Below the pieces are notes generated by a model that had not been told where the DNA came from, did not search any database, and saw only the letters and a list, made by a program, of their open reading frames with translations. A stretch of 64,000 nt of DNA from UBA1858 sp965262455. GTDB lineage: Bacteria; Pseudomonadota; Gammaproteobacteria; UBA4575. The number at the start of each line of letters is the position of its first letter. Positions within the stretch are counted from its first letter, which is position 1. The DNA is taken from contig CBDHFH010000003.1 in NCBI GenBank assembly GCA_965262455.1, positions 434,001 to 498,000 of the forward strand, written 5' to 3'. Positions 16,515 through 26,230 of this stretch are shown here, one piece after another. Made by a program: the position numbers and the translations under genes.

Positions 16515-18839
16515 TTAAGACGCTTTTTTCTTTTTCGCTGTTTTGCGTCTGGCTTTTCTCGCCGGAGCTTTAGCAATCATTTCTTGGCACTGTTCGAGCG
16601 TTAAAGAGTCGGGCTCGACATCCTTAGGAATTTTGGCATTCTTTTTGCCGTCTGTGACATAAGGTCCATAGCGACCATTTAAGACTTGTATACCCTCTTC
16701 AGTAAACTCTTTAATGAATTTATTAGCGTCTTCTTGTTTTTTGATTTCAATAAACTCTAGTGCTTGTTCTAGAGTAATAGTGTGTGGATCTTCACCTTTG
16801 ATAGATGCGTATTTACTACCATATTTCACATAAGGGCCAAAGCGGCCAAAGTTTGCTGATATTGTCTCGCCGTCTTCTGTTTTTCCAATCTCACGCGGCA
16901 GTTTAAATAATTCGAGGGCATCTTCTAGTGTGACGGAATCCATTTTTTGGCCTGGCCTTAAGCCTGCAAATTTTGGTTTCTCTTCATCATCTTTAGTGCC
17001 AATTTGTACAAATGGTCCATAGCGCCCCATGCGCACACTCACAGGCTTGCCAGACTTTGGATGAATACCTAACTCACGCGCCTCGATCGCTTCTTCACGC
17101 GTAACGGATACTTCTTTATCTTTAACAAGTTCATCCAATGGATGCCAGAAAGACTCCATCACCGGAACCCAGTCTTTTTCACCTCGAGATATTTCATCTA
17201 ATTCGTCTTCTAGGTTTGCGGTAAAATCATAGTCCACATACTTAGTGAAATGCTTTGTCAAAAAGCGAGTGACTAAACGGCCGATATCTGTAGGAAAGAA
17301 ACGCCTGCTTTCAATTTCAGCGTACTCTCTATTTTGAATAGTTGAAATTATTGATGCGTAGGTTGACGGTCGACCAATGCCGTACTCTTCTAATGCTTTT
17401 ACTAAGCTAGCTTCAGTGAAGCGTGGAGGAGGTTCTGTAAAGTGTTGCTCACAGCGGATTTCTAATAAATTAATTTCATCACCTACTTCCATGGCAGGAA
17501 GTAATTTTTCATCTCCAGCATCAGGTGTTTTATCGTCAGCACCTTCTTGGTAAACGGTCATAAAGCCGGGATCTTTAATTGAAGAACCTAGTGCACGAAA
17601 AATGTTTTCTTCACTGCCACAATGTAGCTCTACAGCAACGGTATTAAGTGTTGCATGGGTCATTTGGCTGGCAATAGTTCTCTTCCAAATTAGATCATAA
17701 AGCTTAAATTGTTCGTCAGTTAAAAATTCTTTAACTTCTTCTGGAATACGTAATGCTGATGTGGGACGAATCGCTTCGTGTGCCTCTTGGGCATTTTTAG
17801 ATTTAGTTTTATATGTCGGCGGAGTTTTAGGTAGACACTTGTCTCCATAACGTTCTTTTATTAAGGCGCGGATTTCATCCACTGCTTCTGTAGCAAGTAC
17901 TACCGAATCAGTTCGCATATAGGTAATAAGACCGACAGGGCCCGAACCAAGATCTATGCCTTCATAAAGTTGTTGAGCGATGCGCATTGCCCGTTGAGCG
18001 GAGAAGCGTAATTTTCTAATCGCTTCTTGCTGCATAGTGGAGGTTATAAAAGGTGCTGTAGGATTTCGTTTGCGTTCTTTTTTATCTACCTTGCCTACTT
18101 TGAGTTTACCGTCAGCAGATTTCGTTAGCACTTTATGGGCTGCTTCGGCCAGCGCTTCTGTGTTGATATCAAACTGATCTAACTTGTTCGTTTGATAATG
18201 CGTTAACTTGGCATGAAATGACTGTTTTTCTTTTTTACAGTCTGCCTCTATTGTCCAATATTCTTTAGCGACAAATTTTTCAATTTCGTCTTCACGCTCA
18301 CAAAGTAGGCGAAGTGCAGGACTTTGAACACGACCTGCAGACAAACCACGTTTAATTTTTTTCCACAGTAAGGGTGATAAATTAAAGCCAACCAAATAAT
18401 CTAACGCGCGGCGTGCCTGTTGGGCATGGATTAAATCACTTGCTAACTCACGCGGATGGTCTATTGCGTCTTTAACTGCAGACTTGGTAATTTCATGAAA
18501 CACAACACGATGTACTTCTTTGTCGTCAAGTAATCCCCGTTCTTTTAACAATTCATACAGGTGCCACGATATCGCTTCTCCCTCACGATCCGGGTCAGTG
18601 GCCAGGTATAGTGCGGTAGCCTTTTTCAGGGCTTTGCTTATCGCTGTTACATGTTTTTCATTTCTTTCAATCAGCTGATATTTCATCTCAAACTGATTGT
18701 CTGGGTCGACAGCACCCTCTTTGGGCACTAGATCACGAACGTGGCCGTAGGAAGCAAGCACATGAAAGTCTTTACCTAGGTATTTTTCAATAGTCTTAGC
18801 TTTCGCCGGTGACTCAACGATAACGAGATTCTTACTCAT
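16515..18839 (-). CDS. topA: DNA topoisomerase I (type IA), C-terminal repeats without zinc cysteines
   Basis: A 774-residue omega protein that relaxes negative supercoils. The Toprim domain begins LVIVESPAKAKTIEKYLG and has DPDREGEAISWH. The catalytic tyrosine is in GLITYMRTDS. From about residue 590 come three Topo-I C-terminal repeats of the form GR(Y/F)GP(Y/F)V. The four-cysteine zinc ribbons of E. coli TopA are absent and the tail is lysine-rich (KARRKTAKKKKAS). This repeat type is known in other bacteria. It follows smg by 30 bp. Confidence 0.96.
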   Translation of the reverse strand: MSKNLVIVESPAKAKTIEKYLGKDFHVLASYGHVRDLVPKEGAVDPDNQFEMKYQLIERNEKHVTAISKALKKATALYLATDPDREGEAISWHLYELLKERGLLDDKEVHRVVFHEITKSAVKDAIDHPRELASDLIHAQQARRALDYLVGFNLSPLLWKKIKRGLSAGRVQSPALRLLCEREDEIEKFVAKEYWTIEADCKKEKQSFHAKLTHYQTNKLDQFDINTEALAEAAHKVLTKSADGKLKVGKVDKKERKRNPTAPFITSTMQQEAIRKLRFSAQRAMRIAQQLYEGIDLGSGPVGLITYMRTDSVVLATEAVDEIRALIKERYGDKCLPKTPPTYKTKSKNAQEAHEAIRPTSALRIPEEVKEFLTDEQFKLYDLIWKRTIASQMTHATLNTVAVELHCGSEENIFRALGSSIKDPGFMTVYQEGADDKTPDAGDEKLLPAMEVGDEINLLEIRCEQHFTEPPPRFTEASLVKALEEYGIGRPSTYASIISTIQNREYAEIESRRFFPTDIGRLVTRFLTKHFTKYVDYDFTANLEDELDEISRGEKDWVPVMESFWHPLDELVKDKEVSVTREEAIEARELGIHPKSGKPVSVRMGRYGPFVQIGTKDDEEKPKFAGLRPGQKMDSVTLEDALELFKLPREIGKTEDGETISANFGRFGPYVKYGSKYASIKGEDPHTITLEQALEFIEIKKQEDANKFIKEFTEEGIQVLNGRYGPYVTDGKKNAKIPKDVEPDSLTLEQCQEMIAKAPARKARRKTAKKKKAS

Positions 18840-18869
18840 GCAAGGATGGGTATGTTGTTGCGTGACTGA

Positions 18870-19343
18870 CTAATTAATATGAGAAGAGGATAAATCCATA
18901 ATGACATCTTCCAGCCAATTATAAGGGACATTAGTCCCTGATAAGTTGTATAGAACAATGAGGCAAACCCAGCGTAACTGCTCAATATTAATTTCATCTG
19001 TTTCCAGCGCCATTACACGGTCAATGACAAGTTCTCTGCTGGCGGCATTCAATATACCCATTTGCTCTAAGCTGAGGAGATACCCCTGGCACTCAAGATC
19101 CAGTTTTTTTACTTCCCAGGGATTATAAAAGCGCATTGATGTCTGTTCAGGTGAGGACAATTGGATATCGTCGCTGGATGTTGGTAGTTCCGCTAGCCAG
19201 TTGAAGGCTTTTTCAACATCGCCATGATCAAAGCCCACCTCTACTAACTCTTCTAATAATGCCTCGCGGTTAAACATGGCGTCGGCTTCTTCAAAGTAGC
19301 TTTCGAACATGTAGGTTAAAACATCAAGAACATTTTCTTTCAT
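18870..19343 (-). CDS. smg: Smg family protein (DUF494)
   Basis: A 157-residue acidic protein matching Smg: MKENVLDVLTYMFE at the start, GF...VEKAFNWL and EQLRWVCLIVLYN near the end. The biochemical role is unknown. The smg position between dprA and topA or its neighbours is conserved in Gammaproteobacteria and is kept here (17 bp from dprA, 30 bp from topA). Possible roles in competence or translation rest only on this neighbourhood. Confidence 0.9.
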   Translation of the reverse strand: MKENVLDVLTYMFESYFEEADAMFNREALLEELVEVGFDHGDVEKAFNWLAELPTSSDDIQLSSPEQTSMRFYNPWEVKKLDLECQGYLLSLEQMGILNAASRELVIDRVMALETDEINIEQLRWVCLIVLYNLSGTNVPYNWLEDVIMDLSSSHIN

Positions 19344-19360
19344 TTAGATAAAATCCGTTA

Positions 19361-20461
19361 CTATATGCGGCTATATTGTCCTATTGCATCGGCGGCAATA
19401 TAGCCACCTATCTCAAGCTCCGTCAGCATGGAGGAAACTTGTTCTGGGGTCAATCCACTTTTTTCAATTATTTCCTCAATAGACAAAGGCGTGTATTCGA
19501 CACATTCAAGTAAAGTATTTTTACCCTCACCTAGATTCTGGTGATTATTTATACAGTTATGAGCTGGTTGATTTTGCTTGATCTCTATCATCGCAGTGAC
19601 CTCGAGTAAGATATCTTCTATGCATGTTGTGAGTTTAGCGCCTTGCTGAATAAGCTGGTGACAACCTGCATTTTGCGGGTTGTTAATATTTCCCGGCACA
19701 GCAAATACATCACGCCCCTGCTGTAATGCATAATTGGCCGTGATTAATGAGCCGCTTTTGTTTGCTGCTTCTATGACTAATGTGCCGAGAGAGAGCCCGC
19801 TAATAATGCGATTTCGTCTGGGGAAGTGCTGGGGTAGTGGTTTTACCCCTGGTGCAAATTCAGATACTAATAAGTGATCTTTTGCCAGCTGTTTACCTAG
19901 CTGGCGGTGCTGATGCGGGTATATCATGTCTAATCCATTCGCTAACACGCCAATGGTTGATTGAGAATATTTACTCATTGCCCCTTCATGAGCTTGTCCG
20001 TCAATACCGCGTGCAAGCCCACTCACAATTACAACACCTAATTGCGCCAGCTCTTTTGCCAGATCATAGGCGATTTTTTTCCCTAGGGTCGATGCCGATC
20101 GGCTACCGACAATAGCGATACATAGTGGAGAGGCCAGTAACGTATTATGGCCAATGCTGTAGATAATAGGAGGAGGATCAACAATTTGAGCCAATAGAGC
20201 TGGATATGACGAATCTTTTATTGAAGTGATGTGGTGATACTTGTTGCCTTGCAACCAGGCGAGATCATTTAAGTAGTGTTCAGATTTGTCCGTCGTGATA
20301 GCTATTGCAATATGTTTTGGAATGCCCGCTTCAACTAATTCAGGATAGCCATGATTGAATAAATTTTCTAAACAAGGGAATTTTGAGCGTACAAAATTAA
20401 ATGTTCTGGGACCGACTTTGGGTATGTGCCAAAGTCGCAACCAAGCCTCTAACTCCGTCAT
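19361..20461 (-). CDS. dprA: DNA processing protein DprA
   Basis: A 366-residue protein. The N-terminal SAM-like helical part (to about residue 70) is followed by the Rossmann-like DprA fold with GSRSAS and VIVSGLARGIDGQAHEGAM, then FPRRNRIISGLSLGTLVIEA, and a C-terminal winged helix (LSIEEIIEKSGLTPEQVSSMLTELE, split by the wing). DprA protects incoming single-stranded DNA and loads RecA in natural transformation. With comF and the pilMNOPQ operon in the same window, a competence programme is plausible. Confidence 0.93.
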   Translation of the reverse strand: MTELEAWLRLWHIPKVGPRTFNFVRSKFPCLENLFNHGYPELVEAGIPKHIAIAITTDKSEHYLNDLAWLQGNKYHHITSIKDSSYPALLAQIVDPPPIIYSIGHNTLLASPLCIAIVGSRSASTLGKKIAYDLAKELAQLGVVIVSGLARGIDGQAHEGAMSKYSQSTIGVLANGLDMIYPHQHRQLGKQLAKDHLLVSEFAPGVKPLPQHFPRRNRIISGLSLGTLVIEAANKSGSLITANYALQQGRDVFAVPGNINNPQNAGCHQLIQQGAKLTTCIEDILLEVTAMIEIKQNQPAHNCINNHQNLGEGKNTLLECVEYTPLSIEEIIEKSGLTPEQVSSMLTELEIGGYIAADAIGQYSRI

Positions 20462-20575
20462 GCGTACTTACCTCTGTTAGTTCAACAGAGGGAATGTACA
20501 ATCATGATTATCTATTAAGAAGCAATCGACGCACGCAACAGCCTTGTTTATTCAGTCGCTGGCTATTTACATTGT

Positions 20576-21784
20576 TTAGTTGCTGGTGACGATATCTCCG
20601 TGTCTAACCGGACGGTTGGCGTCGAGAATAAATAAGTAACTTAAGTTATCAAACACGCGATACACAATGGCATCTGCTGAGCGTTCATTCGGCAGAGTAA
20701 CAAACTCTTCTTGTTGCCTTTCCGCATAAGGGTCAGACACGGTTCGTCCTGCCTTATTGATCGCCAACACATGGCCTTTTTCAATGCCTTGTTGTTCGCC
20801 TAGATTGGCAACCACGATTTGATAAGTGCCAGATTGAGTAATGGCACTGTATAAATAGATAATATTTCCTTGGACTTCACTATCAGGTGAACGAGGTCGG
20901 AACGCGCTATCTACATCTACATTATCCACTTTAAGAACTCTGTCACCACGTAAAATCTCACGCACGGCATCAGTTATATATAACGTGGCTGGGTCTCCGG
21001 CTCGTGAGATTTTGCCATCACCTACATGAATGGCCTCATATCCGAGTACTTCACCAGTATTCGGGTCTTCAAACTTTTTGCCCTGGCGATAAATATTATA
21101 TAAAGCATCAAGCTCCAAGTTATCTGCATCACGTAGATAAACAATATCGTTTGAGCCATACACAATGCGGTTATCTCTCGAGGCTATAATATGTGGTGAT
21201 GACGCAAGGTCATTTTCACCTAAAACAAGAGGACGCGTTAGAAATTGCTCTATCGCCTGAATGGGGATGATCTTTTCTCTGGCGTCAATTGGCTCTCCAC
21301 GCATGATTGGAGACAGACGCTCGATACCAGATACTCGGTTTTCACCATTAACAGTCAAATATGGACGGCCACCGACATAGAAAACATTAATAACATCGCC
21401 AGGATAAATTAGATGTGGGTTTTGTACCTGGGGATTCATGTACCAGATTTCAGGCCAATACCATGGCTGATTTAAAAACTGGCTTGATATATCCCATAAC
21501 GTATCGCCTTGCTGAACAATGTATTCTTGAGGCGCTGACGCTTTGAATTCCACTTGATTGCTTTCCGGAGGGGTAGGCAATGCTTCGATTTGCACGTCCT
21601 CGGCACTATCAACCTCATATACTGTCGTAGTAGGTGTTGGTTCGCTGGATTCTGATTGTGCCTCAGCAGCAACGGGTTCTTCTGTCTGAGTTTGCTCGGA
21701 GGTGGTTGAGCACCCCGTCATTAAAAGTGCGACACTAAGGAGGTATGGCGATAAGCGATATATTCTGTTCATATATTTGCGCAT
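20576..21784 (-). CDS. LysM-domain lipoprotein
   Basis: A 402-residue protein. The N-terminus has a lipobox (LLMTGC), so it should be lipidated. An acidic, low-complexity linker follows, then one LysM domain (IVQQGDTLWDISSQFLN, with WPEIWYMNP and LIYPGDVINV) near residues 88-140 for peptidoglycan binding, and about 250 residues without a domain I know. It is the usual partner of dprA and lies divergent from def. Starts at 21784 or 21772 are both possible. Confidence 0.85.
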   Translation of the reverse strand: MRKYMNRIYRLSPYLLSVALLMTGCSTTSEQTQTEEPVAAEAQSESSEPTPTTTVYEVDSAEDVQIEALPTPPESNQVEFKASAPQEYIVQQGDTLWDISSQFLNQPWYWPEIWYMNPQVQNPHLIYPGDVINVFYVGGRPYLTVNGENRVSGIERLSPIMRGEPIDAREKIIPIQAIEQFLTRPLVLGENDLASSPHIIASRDNRIVYGSNDIVYLRDADNLELDALYNIYRQGKKFEDPNTGEVLGYEAIHVGDGKISRAGDPATLYITDAVREILRGDRVLKVDNVDVDSAFRPRSPDSEVQGNIIYLYSAITQSGTYQIVVANLGEQQGIEKGHVLAINKAGRTVSDPYAERQQEEFVTLPNERSADAIVYRVFDNLSYLFILDANRPVRHGDIVTSN

Positions 21785-21888
21785 TGGACTGTACGATGGT
21801 TTAAAATATTAGCAATATAGGGTTGAATTGTAGTCTCAAGATTATGATTTAACAAAGCGAAACTTCATTAATCAGCTAAAGTAACTCA

Positions 21889-22422
21889 ATGGCACTGCTT
21901 GAAATATTACACTTTCCTGACCCACGTTTAAGGCTTAAGGCCGCGCCAGTAGCTCGGGTGGACGATCAAGTGCGACAAATGGTGAAGGATATGTTCGAAA
22001 CCATGTATGACGCGCCTGGAATAGGACTGGCAGCGACACAAGTTAATATTCAACTAGAAGTGATTGTGATTGATGTGTCTGAAAATAAAGATGAGCCCCT
22101 GTGCTTGATTAACCCTAAAATAATCGACGAACAGGGTAGTGAAGAAATGCAAGAGGGATGCTTATCTGTGCCCGGTTTTTATGAGAATGTCGCCCGTGCT
22201 GAAAGTATTAGAATTCAAGCACTTAATGAGCAGGGAGAAACGTTTGAGATGAATGCTGATGGCTTGCTGGCGGTATGCATACAACATGAAATGGATCACC
22301 TGCAAGGCAAGTTATTCGTGGACTACTTGTCACCATTAAAGAGACAACGCATCAAGAAGAAGCTGCAAAAGCAGGATAAGTCGACATCGACTAAACCAGC
22401 CCACCAAAAGAACGCGATTTAG
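21889..22422 (+). CDS. def: Peptide deformylase
   Basis: A 177-residue iron metalloprotease that removes the N-formyl group from nascent proteins. The three signature motifs are intact: GIGLAATQV (motif 1), EGCLSVPG with the metal cysteine (motif 2) and QHEMDHLQGKLF with the HExxH-like HEMDH (motif 3). It begins the def-fmt pair, with fmt 27 bp downstream. Confidence 0.97.
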   Translation: MALLEILHFPDPRLRLKAAPVARVDDQVRQMVKDMFETMYDAPGIGLAATQVNIQLEVIVIDVSENKDEPLCLINPKIIDEQGSEEMQEGCLSVPGFYENVARAESIRIQALNEQGETFEMNADGLLAVCIQHEMDHLQGKLFVDYLSPLKRQRIKKKLQKQDKSTSTKPAHQKNAI

Positions 22423-22449
22423 TATAATCCGCACACCATTATTTCTACA

Positions 22450-23406
22450 ATGTCGAATTCTCTGCGCATTGCTTATGCAGGAACGCCTGAATTTGCTGTC
22501 CCTGCGTTAACAGCAATTGAACACAGTCATCATGAGCTTATTACGGTCATTACCCAGCCTGACCGCAGATCTGGACGTGGGCGTAAAATCTTAAAAAGTG
22601 CTGTAAAGCAAGCGATAACTTCAGGAAGCGTGCAGATATTACAGCCAAAGAATGTGAATGATGAAGATATTCTATCGACACTAGAGGATTTTCAACTTGA
22701 TGTCATTGTAGTCGCAGCCTATGGGCAAATATTCTCTAAAGCGCTGCTTGAATTACCCAAATTGGGGTGTATCAACATCCATGCGTCACTGTTGCCCAGG
22801 TGGCGAGGTGCATCACCCATCCAACATGCAATTCTGGCGGGTGATGAGGTCACTGGAGTCACTATTATGCAAATGGCAGCAGCAATGGATGCAGGTGACA
22901 TATGGTTGCAGTCAATATGTGTCATTGATCCTCAAGACACCGCACAGAGCTTGCATAATAAGCTTGCACAGATAGGGGGTGAATTAATTTTACCGGCCTT
23001 GGATAAAATTAATAAACCGCATGCACGACCAATGTCTCAAAATGAACAGGATGTTACTTATTGTAAGAAATTAACTAAGTCAGATGGCCTTATAGATTGG
23101 CGTTTGCCGGCAGATGACATAGTTAGAAGAATACGGGCATATCATCCCTGGCCGACTGCCTATACCTACCTGGAAGGACGCCGCATACGTATTACACTGG
23201 CCGAGGTGGGTGATCAATATCCTACAAACATTGAAGCTGGTAAAATTTGCCATATATCTAAAGCAGGTTTTTCTGTCGCCGCTGGTCAAGCAGGTACTGT
23301 TGCAGTAAAACTTTTGGTTCCAGAAGGAGGTAAGCAGGTGTCTGCATTCGATTTTTCTAATTCGAACCAATTAATTGATAAGCAATTCGATACACTGTGC
23401 CCATAG
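22450..23406 (+). CDS. fmt: Methionyl-tRNA formyltransferase
   Basis: A 318-residue enzyme that formylates initiator Met-tRNA. Seen are the N-terminal AYAGTPEFAVPAL, TQPDRRSGRG, the folate-site HASLLPRWRGASPIQ with catalytic Asn-His-Asp residues nearby (INIHASLLP) and the C-terminal OB-like domain. In most Gammaproteobacteria rsmB (16S rRNA m5C967 methyltransferase) follows. Here the next gene is DUF4390, so rsmB is missing from its usual place. Confidence 0.96.
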   Translation: MSNSLRIAYAGTPEFAVPALTAIEHSHHELITVITQPDRRSGRGRKILKSAVKQAITSGSVQILQPKNVNDEDILSTLEDFQLDVIVVAAYGQIFSKALLELPKLGCINIHASLLPRWRGASPIQHAILAGDEVTGVTIMQMAAAMDAGDIWLQSICVIDPQDTAQSLHNKLAQIGGELILPALDKINKPHARPMSQNEQDVTYCKKLTKSDGLIDWRLPADDIVRRIRAYHPWPTAYTYLEGRRIRITLAEVGDQYPTNIEAGKICHISKAGFSVAAGQAGTVAVKLLVPEGGKQVSAFDFSNSNQLIDKQFDTLCP

Positions 23407-23456
23407 CAAATTAGGACGGTCGTAGTGAATTTTGCCAAGATAGTCTATATTTCAGC

Positions 23457-24029
23457 ATGAACGGCATATCCATGCACATAGTTGATCGTTTTGTTCTAAC
23501 GGTTTTCACTTTTATTTTCTCAACTGGCTTATGCACAGCGCTTGAGAACTCGATAGAGATAAAAGACCTGACATCGAGTGCTGCTGACAATCAAGTTAAA
23601 ATCCAATGCGAAATTAGTTATCAACTCGATGATAAAGTGAAAGAGGCATTAAGAAATGGTATTGAAATGACCTTTCGCTTAGAGATTGAGCTTATGCAGA
23701 TAAATACATATTGGTTAGATGAAAAGCGTGCAACCATGACGCGTGAATTCAACGTAAAATACCATGCGTTATCGAAGCAGTATGTAATGAAGCAGACAGG
23801 CAGTGATGTTGAACACATCTTTCCAGATTTATATTCTGCGTTTTACTTTCAACGCTATTTGCACAATGCGGTGTTAAGCGGATTTGGACGCTTGCAGTCT
23901 GACGCACAATATTATCTGCGTGCACGAGCTCGACTGGTTTCCGAGCAATTACCTCTACCGTTAAGGATCAAGAGTTATTTATATAGTAGTTGGCGTCCTT
24001 CAAGTGGGTGGTCGGTATGGCCAATATAA
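23457..24029 (+). CDS. DUF4390 domain protein
   Basis: A 190-residue protein with an N-terminal signal-like hydrophobic stretch (FVLTVFTFIFSTGLCTA). The mature part matches DUF4390: beta-rich with YQLDDKVKEALRNGIEMTFRLEIE, FNVKYHALSKQYV and PLRIKSYL. The family is almost always encoded just upstream of NtrY, as here, and overlaps its start by 13 bp. A periplasmic role linked to NtrY sensing is an inference from this fixed neighbourhood. The function is not known. Confidence 0.85.
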   Translation: MNGISMHIVDRFVLTVFTFIFSTGLCTALENSIEIKDLTSSAADNQVKIQCEISYQLDDKVKEALRNGIEMTFRLEIELMQINTYWLDEKRATMTREFNVKYHALSKQYVMKQTGSDVEHIFPDLYSAFYFQRYLHNAVLSGFGRLQSDAQYYLRARARLVSEQLPLPLRIKSYLYSSWRPSSGWSVWPI

Positions 24030-26230
24030 GAAAAATACTGCTGCGTGAAAGGTGGCTGTTAGCCATCATGTTTGCTGCCTTGGTAGCTGCCATATTATTA
24101 ATGGCTGATGCGACACAAAACGTTGCTTATTTTGGCCGGCTGCATAATTGGTTATTACCTATTAATACTGTCCTATTAGCAATATTCATCTCACTGATAG
24201 TCTTTAACATCGGTCGTTTAGTGCGACGTTTAAAACGCCAAGCCCCTGGTTCACGCCTTACTTTAAGATTAGTGTTGTTGTTTGTACTGACAGCCAGTAT
24301 GCCAGTATTCATAGTGTATACATTTTCTATCTGGTTACTAGAACGTGGTGTAGACAGTTGGTTTGATGTAAAAGTTGAGAGTGCTTTACAAGATGCAGTC
24401 GACCTGAGCCGCTCATCATTAGACCTACATATTCGAACATTAAGACAACAAGCTGACCCACTGGTGTCACAGTTTGCTGACGTGGAACCATTTAATGCCA
24501 CACTTATTATTAACGATTTGCTTAGAAGTACCGGTGCCGCAGAAATCGCATTATTCGACTCCAATAATCGAATCATTGCTTCAGGCAACATAGAACCCAG
24601 TGCTGCAGTACCACGCTTGCCAGGTGAAAGTGTTTTGCAATTAGTATTACAGGGTGAGAGTTATGCGGCGTTGGATCCATCGACTGAGTCCGGATTAAAT
24701 ATTCGTATTGTTTATCCGGTACTATCTGAATCGCCTGTCGGCGAAACACGATTGCTGCAATTTTTATATCCCATATCAGGACGCATAGGTAATTTGGCAA
24801 ATAATGTTCAAGGTGCGTTTGGACAATATAATGAATTAATTTATCTACGCACGCCTCTTAAGCAAAATTTTATTTTAATACTGACGCTGGTGCTGGCATT
24901 AGGTGCTCTGTTTGCAGTATTTGCCGCGTTTTATTGGTCACGTTTGTTAGTTGCTCCAATTCAAGAGCTTGCTGAAGGAACTAAAGCAGTTGCAGCAGGG
25001 CAATACCATAAGAAACTTCCTGTGAGACAACAGGATGATTTAGGAATGTTAGTTGCATCATTTAATCGTATGACAGAACGACTATCAGTTGCACGTGACA
25101 CCACCATTATCAATCAACGAATTATTGAAAATCAACGTACCTATCTACAAACAATTCTCGAGCATTTATCCTCAGGTGTTTTAAGTTTAGATCATTCCTT
25201 CGCACTTAAAACGATTAATGCAGCAGCCAGTGATATATTTCATGTCAATATGAATCAGTTTATAGGCAAACAATTTGTTCAAATTGGTATTACGCATAGT
25301 TTCTTAAAAGAGTTTTGTACAATTGTGGCCAATAAAATAAGAGAGAGCTCAGAAGAGTGGCAGGTTGAGATGGAAGTGATTACTTCGCAAGGGAGGAAAA
25401 CAATTTTATGTAAGTCTGTTGAACTGCCGAGCGATGATGATGCACAGCGTGGGTGTGTGTTAGTTTTTGATGATGTCACAACATTATTACAGGCACAGCG
25501 AGACTCGGCTTGGGGCGAAGTTGCCAGACGCCTCGCGCATGAAATTAAAAATCCATTAACACCGATTCAATTATCTGCAGAAAGACTCAGGAGAAAGTTA
25601 TTGCCGAATCTTGCTGCGGAACAATCAGATATTGTTGATCGTGCGACACATACAATCGTGCAACAAGTTGAATCAATGAAGTTGATGGTGAATGATTTTT
25701 CCGACTATGCGCGCATGCCTGTAATGGAACCAAAGCCATTAGACTTGAACGCATTAGTTCGAGATACCGTAGAGTTATATAAAGGTGACCAGCGCAATGT
25801 AAGTATTAAACTTGGACTGGATGTTAACTCCCTTGACATACGTGGTGATTCAGTACGGTTGCGTCAGGTAATACATAACCTCATCAAGAATGCTATTGAG
25901 TCGATGCCAAGCGGTGAAAAATGTGTCATTAGTATTAATACATTTCCTTTCGATTTGAGTAATGCAAAGTATGCCGGTGTTGAAATCGCTGATAATGGAC
26001 CAGGGTTTCCACAAGATGTGCTAGGTAGGGCATTTGACCCCTATATGACAACCAAACCCAAAGGAAATGGTTTGGGCTTAGCCATCGTAAAAAAAATCAT
26101 TGAAGAGCATAATGGTGTTATACGAGCCGCTAATCAAAAGCAGGGAGGTGCCGTGATTAATATTCGTTTCCCATTGTATGATTACGGTATGAGAAAAACG
26201 ACTGATAACCCTAGAGTGAGTGTTAAGTGA
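24017..26230 (+). CDS. ntrY: Sensor histidine kinase NtrY
   Basis: About 737 residues from the ATG at 24017. The N-terminus has three membrane helices, then a periplasmic sensor part (about 110-290), another helix, a HAMP domain (APIQELAEGTKAVAAGQYHK), a PAS domain (LEHLSSGVLSLD) and a HisKA/HATPase kinase with the H-box RRLAHEIKNPLTPIQLSAERL, N-box IKNAIES and G-boxes DNGPGF and GNGLGLAIVKK. All kinase residues look intact. The stop overlaps the GTG start of ntrX, so the pair is co-translated. NtrYX systems respond to nitrogen, redox or envelope cues; the signal here is unknown. Confidence 0.92.
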   Translation: MANIRKILLRERWLLAIMFAALVAAILLMADATQNVAYFGRLHNWLLPINTVLLAIFISLIVFNIGRLVRRLKRQAPGSRLTLRLVLLFVLTASMPVFIVYTFSIWLLERGVDSWFDVKVESALQDAVDLSRSSLDLHIRTLRQQADPLVSQFADVEPFNATLIINDLLRSTGAAEIALFDSNNRIIASGNIEPSAAVPRLPGESVLQLVLQGESYAALDPSTESGLNIRIVYPVLSESPVGETRLLQFLYPISGRIGNLANNVQGAFGQYNELIYLRTPLKQNFILILTLVLALGALFAVFAAFYWSRLLVAPIQELAEGTKAVAAGQYHKKLPVRQQDDLGMLVASFNRMTERLSVARDTTIINQRIIENQRTYLQTILEHLSSGVLSLDHSFALKTINAAASDIFHVNMNQFIGKQFVQIGITHSFLKEFCTIVANKIRESSEEWQVEMEVITSQGRKTILCKSVELPSDDDAQRGCVLVFDDVTTLLQAQRDSAWGEVARRLAHEIKNPLTPIQLSAERLRRKLLPNLAAEQSDIVDRATHTIVQQVESMKLMVNDFSDYARMPVMEPKPLDLNALVRDTVELYKGDQRNVSIKLGLDVNSLDIRGDSVRLRQVIHNLIKNAIESMPSGEKCVISINTFPFDLSNAKYAGVEIADNGPGFPQDVLGRAFDPYMTTKPKGNGLGLAIVKKIIEEHNGVIRAANQKQGGAVINIRFPLYDYGMRKTTDNPRVSVK

